This document shows positions 1 through 7,200 of a stretch of DNA of 11,865 nt, in pieces (the stretch's first letter is position 1; each line of letters opens with the position of its first letter). This DNA is from CAYFIW01 sp964500645. GTDB taxonomy: Bacteria > Chloroflexota > Dehalococcoidia > Lucifugimonadales > UBA826. The stretch covers positions 1 through 11,865 of the forward strand of contig CAZCOH010000051.1 of NCBI GenBank assembly GCA_964500645.1, given 5' to 3'. The notes under the pieces were generated by a model. It made no database searches. It saw nothing but the letters and a program-made list of their open reading frames with translations, and was not told the origin of the DNA. The position numbers were made by a program, and so were the translations under genes.

Positions 1-248
1 TTGTGCAGCTTGTATTGCTCAAACCACAGCTTATCCATTTCAAAAGTGACGTATGCAGACACTATGTCTTCGTTGGAAAATCCCGTGGGACTTACCTGGA
101 CATACCTTTTTATAGTTCTGCCCTCTCTGTCATCTGGTACCGGAGGGCCAACATCATTAATAGATATACTTGAATTTTCATCGGAAGAAGAAAGCTTTGT
201 AAGAACACCACTGAAGTTCACGCCTGCAGCATTAAGGGCGACATTGTT
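1..248 (-). other. PGF-pre-PGF-like domain at the truncated C-terminus of the kinase
   Basis: From about residue 667 to the window edge (748) the sequence changes from repeats to a beta-type domain. It contains VNFSGVLTKL, then a short Pro/Asp-rich linker (PPVPDDREGR), then YVQVSPTGFSNEDIVSAYV and TFEMDKLWFEQYKL. This order resembles the PGF-pre-PGF domain, known mainly from archaeal surface proteins: an aromatic-rich first strand, a Ser/Asp-Asp/Glu-Ile turn, a strand of the type (I/V)xFxV, then a Trp followed by an acidic residue. The match is from memory of the family pattern, and the second half of the domain lies outside the window. Confidence 0.6.
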
Positions 249-2246
249 GATATTAGATGGTGTTTCGGTCCATCCGGCTCCCCCGGAAGTAGATTCTCCG
301 ACCTTCGGGGAAGATTCAGTTACCCATGCCGCTGAGGGGATCTTGTCCCCAAGCAGTTTTAGGGAATCAGTATCCTTGGAAAGTCCTTCAGAAAGCGCCG
401 CAGTAATAGAAGTAGGATCAGATCGTGAAGCCTCTATTAATGCATTACCGGTTGATTCAACGTTCCTTGTTACAGAACTTACCAGGGCCTGGCCGGTGAC
501 CGCGGCGTTCTCGGAGGAAGCCATCGCAATTGCCATACCTGTAGAAGCCGAATTCGCAGAAGCTGATTCTGCAATCATCCAACCTGTTATCTCAGGCTCC
601 TTTGTACCTGCACTAACGAGCACCTTACCGGTATTTCCAGGATCAGCACTTGAAGATTCAGCCAGTACAGCTCCTGTTACTGCCATGTTCTTCCCGGCAG
701 AACTTATTACCGCGGTTGCCGTATTATCAGAATTTTCACCTGATGCGGAAGCTATAACAGCACCCATCGCGGCGGCATTTTGGCTTCCCGCAGCCGCAAT
801 TACTGTACCAATAGAGTCTGCATCTATTGCCGCCGATTCAGAAATCAATTTACCCGCGGCGTCCAGGTCTTTAGCAGCTACCTCCACCATTGTCCTAGCC
901 GTTGACTCACTGTCCATTTCGGCTGCTTTCGCAAATGCATTGCTTGTAGCTTTCACATCCAGTGCGACAACTTTAGCAAGTAATTCAGCTGTCGCCGCAG
1001 GATTTTCCGAAGCAGAGCTTAGAAGTATCGAAGCTGCTGCGTCACTGTCCTTACTAGCCGCCTCGGAAAGCGCATTAGAAGCAGCTGTCATGTCAGTCTG
1101 ACTCAATTGCAGCATTGCCTGGGCAGCAGCGGTTGGGTCCTGTTTAGTTGCCTCTATTAATCCCGCAGCAGCGTTTGAAGGATCAGAATTTGCAAGTTGC
1201 GACCATGCAGCAGGATCCACAGCTTGTACACCAGTTGCCAGACCAACAGTTGGAGCCCCTTCACCTCTTGTGAATATAAAAATAGAAGCCACCACGATTA
1301 CAAGCAGAAGAGACCCTACACCTCCTGCTGGAACAGCCCATTTCGGTAACGTGGTCTTACTTTTACGAGATATAAGCCTGGTGGAAAGCTCCTTGGGCAT
1401 GACCCTAGTTCTAACGGTCATGGCCGGGGCATCAGACACTAAATTGGACACTTCTGTAAGTGCTGCTATGAGATCTTCAGCGTTCTGGTACCTGTCATCA
1501 GGATCTTTCTCAAGGGTTTTTAATATTATTGCCTCAAGTTCTTCGGGGCATTCTTCAACTGAATCCCGTATTGGTTTCGGGGTGTCATTGACGTGTCCAT
1601 TGAATATTTCAAAAGTGCTCTTTCCTGAAAAGGGAACGGATCCTGTCACCAGCTCGTACATAAGGCAACCGAGAGAATAAAGATCGCTTCTCGGGTCTAT
1701 GTCAGAAACCTGAATCTGCTCAGGAGACATATACAGAGGTGTTCCAATAGTGGAACCAGTGCTGGTCATGGTCGACATGACCTCTGCAGCAGCTATACCA
1801 AAGTCCGTCAGTTTTATTCCACCATCTTCATTTATGAGGACGTTTGCAGGTTTAATATCCCGGTGGGTTATGCCATGAGAATGTGAAACGCCAAGTGCAG
1901 CGGAAAGTTGAAGTGAAATTGCCAGGACTCGTTGAATCGGTAATTTGCCACCTCTTTCAAGAATTCTGCCAAGATTCTCTGGCACAAATTCAGTGACGAT
2001 ATAGTGACGCCCGTCTTCTTCGCCCTGATCATAAACAGTGACTATATTCGGGTGATTTACAGTGGCTAATATAGAAGCTTCTCGGTGAAACCTTTCCAGG
2101 AATTCTCCGTCGCTCTGAGTCGAAGCCAGTACTTTTACGGCAACAATCTGCCCGGAAGAAGGATCATGAGCCCGATAAACAGTCCCCTGACCCCCTTGGC
2201 CTATTACTTCAAGTAACTGGTAGCCACCTATCTCATTTAGTTGCAT
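1..2246 (-). CDS. Transmembrane Ser/Thr protein kinase with 15-residue-repeat ectodomain and PGF-pre-PGF-like domain (C-terminus cut by window edge)
   Basis: Translated from the reverse strand; 748 complete codons lie in the window with no stop. The kinase domain (about residues 8-267) has every Hanks-type landmark: glycine loop GQGGQG (16-21), Lys38 in AVKVL, helix-C Glu56, HRDIKPAN (128-135, catalytic Asp130), DFG (148-150), SPE (174-176) and Asp188 in SDLYSLG. It is an RD-type kinase, and its activation loop (158-169) is rich in Ser/Thr, so autophosphorylation is plausible. A basic juxtamembrane stretch leads to one hydrophobic helix (about 303-325). The outside region has eighteen 15-residue repeats (355-624) and then, from about 667, a region resembling the PGF-pre-PGF domain. 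There are no PASTA repeats. ATG at 2246 is chosen because an in-frame TAG lies five codons upstream (2261-2259) and the next in-frame Met is residue 157; no clear Shine-Dalgarno is seen. Kinase identity is certain; ligand and substrates are unknown. It is divergent from the response regulator. Confidence 0.93.
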   Translation of the reverse strand, partial: MQLNEIGGYQLLEVIGQGGQGTVYRAHDPSSGQIVAVKVLASTQSDGEFLERFHREASILATVNHPNIVTVYDQGEEDGRHYIVTEFVPENLGRILERGGKLPIQRVLAISLQLSAALGVSHSHGITHRDIKPANVLINEDGGIKLTDFGIAAAEVMSTMTSTGSTIGTPLYMSPEQIQVSDIDPRSDLYSLGCLMYELVTGSVPFSGKSTFEIFNGHVNDTPKPIRDSVEECPEELEAIILKTLEKDPDDRYQNAEDLIAALTEVSNLVSDAPAMTVRTRVMPKELSTRLISRKSKTTLPKWAVPAGGVGSLLLVIVVASIFIFTRGEGAPTVGLATGVQAVDPAAWSQLANSDPSNAAAGLIEATKQDPTAAAQAMLQLSQTDMTAASNALSEAASKDSDAAASILLSSASENPAATAELLAKVVALDVKATSNAFAKAAEMDSESTARTMVEVAAKDLDAAGKLISESAAIDADSIGTVIAAAGSQNAAAMGAVIASASGENSDNTATAVISSAGKNMAVTGAVLAESSSADPGNTGKVLVSAGTKEPEITGWMIAESASANSASTGMAIAMASSENAAVTGQALVSSVTRNVESTGNALIEASRSDPTSITAALSEGLSKDTDSLKLLGDKIPSAAWVTESSPKVGESTSGGAGWTETPSNINNVALNAAGVNFSGVLTKLSSSDENSSISINDVGPPVPDDREGRTIKRYVQVSPTGFSNEDIVSAYVTFEMDKLWFEQYKLH
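375..1184 (-). repeat. Eighteen tandem 45-bp/15-residue coding repeats in the kinase ectodomain
   Basis: Residues 355-624 divide into 18 units of exactly 15 residues, with no insertion or deletion. Position 1 is Asp, Asn or Glu in every unit (355, 370, 385 ... 610), and also at 625, where a decayed 19th unit starts. The consensus is roughly [DN]-P-x-x-[AT]-[AG]-x-[AV]-[LI]-x-[ES]-[AS]-[AS]-x-[KE]. Position 9 is always hydrophobic (L/I/M/V/F) and position 6 is small (A/G/S) in all but two units (Arg is not found there; Thr occurs once near the end). Early units are Ala-rich; later units carry Thr-Gly at positions 5-6. The Asp-Pro start suggests a helix N-cap, giving one short helix per unit, but the Gly/Val-rich later units could also be beta. 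I do not recognise a named family. Confidence 0.88.
1272..1340 (-). other. Single membrane-spanning helix of the Ser/Thr kinase
   Basis: Residues about 303-325 of the kinase form a hydrophobic run (WAVPAGGVGSLL... to ...SIFIF). It is preceded by a basic stretch (RLISRKSK) and followed by TRGEG. By the positive-inside rule the kinase domain is cytoplasmic and the repeat region is outside the cell. There is no N-terminal signal peptide, as expected for this kinase class. Confidence 0.9.
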
Positions 2247-2312
2247 TGCAGGTACTAGCTAACGCCCACCATAACCCTATTTTTACTAACTAATTTCAGG
2301 TAAAGACATACT

Positions 2313-2328
2313 CGGGGAAATGTCCCCG
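2313..2328. repeat. Small GC-rich hairpin (6-bp stem, 4-nt loop)
   Basis: CGGGGA (2313-2318) and TCCCCG (2323-2328) are exact reverse complements around the loop AATG. It stands out in an AT-rich gap and would lie in the kinase 5' leader if transcription starts upstream of it. No T-run follows on either strand. Confidence 0.45.
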
Positions 2329-2374
2329 TTAGCACTCTATGTAATTTGACCACGTTCCTAGCCTATATTCATTA

Positions 2375-2407
2375 GTGTTTCTACTTGTTCGATTCAAGTA
2401 GAAACAC
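2375..2407. promoter_or_regulatory. Perfect 13-bp inverted repeat, candidate operator
   Basis: GTGTTTCTACTTG (2375-2387) is followed, after the 7-nt loop TTCGATT, by its exact reverse complement CAAGTAGAAACAC (2395-2407). A perfect 13-bp dyad is very unlikely by chance in 269 bp. It sits near the middle of the divergent gap. Neither strand has a T-run after the stem, and a terminator would serve no obvious gene here. An operator for a dimeric regulator is therefore the preferred reading; a stem-loop in the leader of either mRNA is the alternative. Confidence 0.7.
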
Positions 2408-2433
2408 CCCCCAATTAATTAAAGTATCCAACC

Positions 2434-2486
2434 CTAGAATTCATACCCTAGAAATCACGATATCTAGAGGTATATATTGTACTAGA
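2434..2486 (+). promoter_or_regulatory. Array of four CTAGA motifs upstream of the response regulator
   Basis: CTAGA occurs at 2434, 2448, 2464 and 2482, with start-to-start spacings of 14, 16 and 18 bp. The first two are part of a longer direct repeat, ACCCTAGAA, at 2431-2439 and 2445-2453. The array lies between the 13-bp inverted repeat and the ribosome binding site and overlaps the likely -10 region. It may be a binding array for a regulator, possibly the adjacent one. The motif is short, so this is tentative. Confidence 0.4.
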
Positions 2487-2505
2487 GAATATCCCGTAGA
2501 TATAC

Positions 2506-2518
2506 GAGGTCTGACTTG
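2506..2518 (+). promoter_or_regulatory. Ribosome binding site supporting a TTG start
   Basis: GAGGT at 2506-2510 is followed by a 5-nt spacer (CTGAC) and TTG at 2516-2518. The spacing is normal for a Shine-Dalgarno. The receiver domain begins at residue 8, so a later Met (residue 33) would remove the first beta-strand and the acidic pair. This decides the TTG start. Confidence 0.75.
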
Positions 2519-3175
2519 GAAGAATCTAATAGCAAAATAAGAGTTGTCATAGCAGACGACCATGCTGTCGTAAGAGAAGGCATTCGCAGGATTTTAGAGA
2601 CGTCCGATTCTATGGAAATCCTGGGGGTTCTCCCCGATGGCGGCCAGGCCTGGGACATTATTAGTTCCCAGAGCCCAGACGTCGCAATTCTTGATATCCG
2701 TATGCCCGTTTATACAGGGATAGAGCTACTGGAAAAAATAAACGAGTCTGGCTATTCAACCCGGGTCCTGATACTTACTAACTACGATGACCAGGAATAC
2801 GTACTGGACGCCATGTCGCAGGGTGCATCTGGATACCTCATGAAGTCAGTTGAACCGGAAACATTAATAGGCTCTGTGGAGGCTATTGTCACAGGAGAGA
2901 CGGTTCTTGATTCCTCGATAGCTGTTGGTCTCGGTAAATTGTGGAGCAGACGCCAGCAACGTGGAAGCTTTGAAATCGGAATGGATTCACTTACTGAAAG
3001 GGAGAAAGAAACCCTGGCCCTTGCCTGCAGAGGAATGAGAAACCGCTCAATCTCAGATGAGATGGGCATCAGCGTAAGAACAGTCGAAGGTCACTTCAAC
3101 TCTATATATTCAAAACTAGGTGTCACATCCAGGATTGAGGCTGTCCTTCAGGCAGTCGCAATCGAATCAGAATAA
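2516..3175 (+). CDS. NarL/FixJ-family response regulator (REC-LuxR HTH)
   Basis: A 219-residue two-domain response regulator of usual length for the family. The N-terminal receiver (about 7-125) has the acidic pair Asp14-Asp15 in VVIADDH, phosphoacceptor Asp60 in ILDIRMP, conserved Thr88 in LILTNY and Lys110 in YLMKS, so it looks fully phosphorylatable. A linker of about 25 residues leads to a LuxR-type HTH (about 156-213) with LTEREKETL, then ISVRTVEGHFNSIYSKLGV, which contains the recognition helix. It is expected to be a cytoplasmic DNA-binding transcription regulator whose dimerisation depends on phosphorylation. No histidine kinase is next to it in the window; the divergent neighbour is a Ser/Thr kinase. 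It starts at TTG with a good ribosome binding site. Its end lies 13 bp from the converging protease gene. Target genes are unknown. Confidence 0.95.
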   Translation: MEESNSKIRVVIADDHAVVREGIRRILETSDSMEILGVLPDGGQAWDIISSQSPDVAILDIRMPVYTGIELLEKINESGYSTRVLILTNYDDQEYVLDAMSQGASGYLMKSVEPETLIGSVEAIVTGETVLDSSIAVGLGKLWSRRQQRGSFEIGMDSLTEREKETLALACRGMRNRSISDEMGISVRTVEGHFNSIYSKLGVTSRIEAVLQAVAIESE

Positions 3176-3188
3176 TACAAATCCCCTA
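3176..3188. other. 13-bp convergent gap without visible terminator
   Basis: The response regulator stop (TAA, 3173-3175) and the protease stop (TGA on the minus strand, 3191-3189) face each other across 13 bp. No stem-loop with a T-run is visible in the gap or just inside either gene end, so the 3' ends of the two mRNAs may overlap. Confidence 0.6.
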
Positions 3189-4200
3189 TCAGAATGGACT
3201 GAAGACCTGGACCCTTTTCTTGTGTTCTCTAGTGTCATGACCGTTGTAGGAATCTGAAACGTATATATTTCCTGTGGAGTCATCTATCGAAATATGTAGC
3301 TCAGGAGGAGAAGCCCAAGGCGTTGGGTTTTTGGAAAAATAACCGTCCTGGGGAATACCCCCACCTACTGTGTTACCTTCCCAATTAGAAACAAAAGTAC
3401 CGTCAGTGGTGAATTTCTTTATCTCACCTTTACCTGAATCACTTGCGTACAAAAAGCCATTCTTACCTATAGCCAGTGAGATTAAGCTATGTTGTTTCCC
3501 TGAGAACTCCTCATCGTTATCCCCTATATATCCCCAGTCAGCCATCTTTTTCCCATCCGGACCATATTTGTAGATAACAGGGCCGGTACCGTTGGGTTGA
3601 TCTGTATTCCAATGGAGAATGCTCACATATAAATTACCGTCACTATCCACAGCGATGTTTCCATTACGGGCGGGGCTCGCTTGGGAAGAGAAATCTTGAT
3701 CGCAATTACCACTGGTATCAAGTTTTATTGTCCCGATGTATTGGGAGCTCATATATATTGCGCCACTGTCCTTATGTATTGTAATAAGCGCAGGTTTCTC
3801 CCCAGAATAAGATATTCCGCACGGAGAGGAATAGGTCTCAATATAAACCCCTTCAGAAGTGAGCTTATGAATCGCCTGCACGCAATTATCAGTGACATAA
3901 ATGTTACCCTGACCATCGATCGCCATGTCGTGAGGCCCTGGGGTACAAACCTTTCCTGAAGCAGTGGTGGTTGCATATGGCGGAGCATCTACATCATCTA
4001 CTTTGAAGATCTTCATAAGTGAACCATTGGTGTCATATTTCTTGATTTCCTGGGGCAAGGACCACTCATTTCCCAGGTAGTCATGATGATTCACCAAAAC
4101 AAACAGATTACCCTGACTGTCTGAGTCGGTTCGGGAAACACCGTAATACCAATAGAATGTTTTGTTCTGGCCGGTCGCATCGTGTTCCATTGAAACATCG
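3189..4200 (-). repeat. C-terminal NHL-type propeller of the giant protease
   Basis: Residues about 2556-2891 contain about six NHL-like units: DSQGNLFVL, DGQGNIYVTDNC, KDSGAIYMSS, DSDGNLYVS, GKNGFLYASDSG and DSTGNIYVSDSY, each followed by an IxKxxxxG strand. The protein stops right after the last strand (RVQVFSPF), so the propeller itself forms the C-terminus. Confidence 0.82.
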
Positions 4201-7200
4201 TACTCATTCCACGATTTCAAAAGTACGGCCGAGGAAGTCTTCAGAGTAACTCCGGTTACATCAATTTCACGAACAAACGGGTTTTCTGACGGAATCTCTA
4301 TCGTTGATCTTTCCACAGGGAAAATTACGGTATTACCGAGAATGTCGGTAGCTGATATCTGGTATTTAATAATCGACCCAGAAGTAAACGGACTACGCTC
4401 TACGCCATAGACACGGGTACCGTACATCTCGGACCCCATCGTATCCCAAAAACCCTTGTTATCATTAAATTTCCTGTCGTCTGTCATGTAGAGGGGAGAT
4501 TGCTCTATACCGTCAATAGAAAACAACACCTTTACTTCAGCGACATTGTCATGATCTGCCACTTTTACTTTAAACAAAACTTTTTCGCTAGCTGATGGAT
4601 TACCCGGGTAATGCAAAAACTCGCTCAAAGGGCAATTATGATTGCCCATACATGTGTTTTTCCAAATATTTCCGAGCACCGGCGGAGCCTTTATATCTTC
4701 AAAATGATCGAAGACCCCGTACCTTACTGAAGGCCTTTGTTCATAGACACCGTCTGATTTCTCAGTAGTTCCACTTTGCCAAATTATGCCGAAATTTCCG
4801 TCTGGAAGAGCCGCAACTTTCGGTACCTCATTTTTCCCCAGGTAAGAAGAAAAACGTCTGAAAGGCTCAGTCTCAATATATGCAGGATCTTCAAATTTGT
4901 ACCAGATAGACCTTTCATCATCTTCGCCCCCTGCAACTATAGCCACCTGTCCACTGGATGAAACATCCACATCAACATTTTTAAAGCTACGATGGAATCG
5001 AGTATTCCCGGCCAGGCCATATCCTGGCACTGGCGCAGGCCTGTCTAACAATTTCCATCCCGACCATGTCTCTCCATTATCACTGGTGGAATTATATGCA
5101 ATTCCTGAATAGGTATATTCATAATAACTAGCCCCATAAATAGTGGTCGATTTATTCGTGGGATTATCAATTCCTCTTACATGGCTTACCGCCCATATCT
5201 CTCCTGAATCCATGAAGGCAACAGATTCCACCCCGATTATCCTTCCCTCAGGATCACCATATTTACTTAATCCGTCTGGAACGGCTAGTTCTCGTGGTTG
5301 AGTCCAGGTTTCACCATAATCTTCCGAGGTAGTGAGGAAATTGCGAGAAGCAGTTTCAGACGGCCCATTTTCAGCAAAATATATGACCATTTGACCTGAA
5401 TTATTGTAATCAAATGCTACTGTTCCCCTCGTTGAATTAGCCGAAAGTCCCGGTGGGTTGATTATCATTTCTCCAATAGGAGTTACCCCTGGAATATTAA
5501 TCACTTTTTTATTGGACCATGAAACCCCGTCATCTGTGCTAAGTCTCAGATAAGGTACGGGTTTAGAGGAACACTTGCTATCGCGGCATAAAGTCTCTCT
5601 CTCAAAGTACATCACCCATAGTTTTCCGTCGTTTCCAGCAACTCCAACAGGATTTGTGCCTTTCGTTATTATCGCAGGCTCAGACCAGGTCAATCCTTCA
5701 TCCAGGCTGACAACTGACAGAATCGCGTTACCGTTCCAATCTTCTGTTTTAATACGATTTTCGTAGAAAGCAATAAGCTTTCCTTTTTTTGTTGATTCCA
5801 ACGATTTCAATACACTTGCAGGTGACATCTGCAGGGTTTCACCGGTGTACGTTTTTCGGACGGGCAGCTGGTCGATCGGAATAGTAGCATCTGGTATTGA
5901 ACTAAATACAGACACAGAATCTTCCTCTTCACCTGCCACGTATATGTGTAACCCATCATTACTCACAGCGACATGGTTGATATTCCCATAGTTAAGTACA
6001 TGCCCAAGGCCCTCCACCCCTCCTAACGTTTCAACTTCCTTACCCACCATATCTAGAAGACCCGTGGAAGGATCCCTTTTAAAGGTCACCAGTGTCCCAA
6101 GGTTACGTAGATTAGAATCAGAGTAACTGAGAGTTTTAGCAGCTGCCACGTAAACATATTTTCCATCAGCGCTCACCGCAAGTGAACTCGCCTCATCCAT
6201 GTAGGTATTAAATCCCGTAGTCCCAGCGGAGGTGAGACTTCCCGTGGAAGAATCCCGGGTGAAAATGGAAATCTTATTATTGACAATATAACCGTGATTT
6301 CCATCCGGACTCAAAACTATCGGACGTTTCCCATATTGCTCGAGAGTCTCAACTAAGGAAATGGATCCCGTAGATGGTTCCCTGCTGAAAACTATCAGAT
6401 CATGTACTGTTTTGATGTACATATTTTTGCCATCATGGCTTATCGATGCGGATTGCGGGATTGATTTGATCTCATGAACTCCTACGAATGTAAGTGATCC
6501 CGTGGAAATATCCCTGCTAAATACACGGATGGAATCATCGTCTGATGCGTACAGGTAGTCTCCGTCCGGACTGACGTTTACAAAGTTCAAAAGCGAAAAT
6601 TCTGTACCGGAGCCATCTGCGTCCCTGTGAGCCTCAAGAAATGTCAGCGCACCGGTTGAAGTGTCCCTGCTGAAAATTACAATGACATCATCTTTTTTAC
6701 CTGCAACATACACATGGCCACCATCAGGACTGACTACTGCCGGACCCGGATTTTTAAGGCCTTCTATGCCCTCCTCACCGTTTTTGTGAACTCCTACTAA
6801 TATCAACGATCCAGTCGAGCTGTCCCTGCTGAAAGTAGTCACCGCAGGATCAACTCCGCCTGACGTTACATAGAGGTGTTTACTGTCCGGGCTGACAGTA
6901 AGCGAACTAAGTCCGTCAACACCGTTCACCTCGTCATTATGGACCCCAACATACCTTCCAGTAGCCGTAATATAAGAAATCGCGCCCTCGCCTGGTTCTA
7001 GAACTGTACTATCACACCAGGTGCAAAAATAGCCTTCTGAAAACTCGGCAACCAGACTGGTCGGTTTGACCACCTTGAACCGATTGGAGGAGGACCAGAG
7101 ACTTTCCTCAAAATCACTGAGCCTGGCCTTTACCCTCCAAAAATACCAGCCAGATTCCTCCGGTATGAATCCAAAGGAATTACCGGTTGACGTTTGTGTC

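Larger units (their letters stand above)
2247..2515. promoter_or_regulatory. Divergent intergenic regulatory region between kinase and response regulator
   Basis: This 269-bp AT-rich gap separates two genes read in opposite directions, so both promoters must lie here unless transcription starts inside a gene. A plausible -10 element for the response regulator is TATATT at 2473-2478, 37 bp before the TTG start, but no convincing -35 is seen at the usual spacing. On the minus strand a TTGAAT/TAATGA pair with a 17-bp spacer overlaps the large inverted repeat; this is only suggestive. The region contains six CTAG tetramers and two inverted repeats, listed separately. No small ORF or RNA gene is recognised. 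Confidence 0.6.

Noticed and set aside
1..1101. A 366-codon open frame on the plus strand, Ala/Ser/Val-rich
   Set aside because: It is the antisense of the kinase's 15-residue repeat region. The lack of stops follows from the repeat's biased, periodic codons; the kinase on the other strand has clear domains.
375..1184. The regular 45-bp periodicity as a CRISPR array or non-coding satellite
   Set aside because: Units are diverged at DNA level, have no repeat-spacer alternation, and stay in frame in a kinase gene with a conserved amino-acid pattern.
1270..1680. A 136-codon open frame on the plus strand
   Set aside because: It lies opposite the kinase domain and the membrane helix, and has no recognisable domain of its own.
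2375..2407. The 13-bp inverted repeat as an intrinsic terminator
   Set aside because: It lies between divergent gene starts and no T-run follows the stem on either strand.
2782..3069. A 95-codon open frame on the minus strand inside the response regulator
   Set aside because: It is a shadow of a well-supported regulator gene and has no recognisable motif.
4700..5880. An active sialidase
   Set aside because: Asp boxes are present, but the RIP motif and a clear catalytic arginine triad could not be identified; only the fold is supported.
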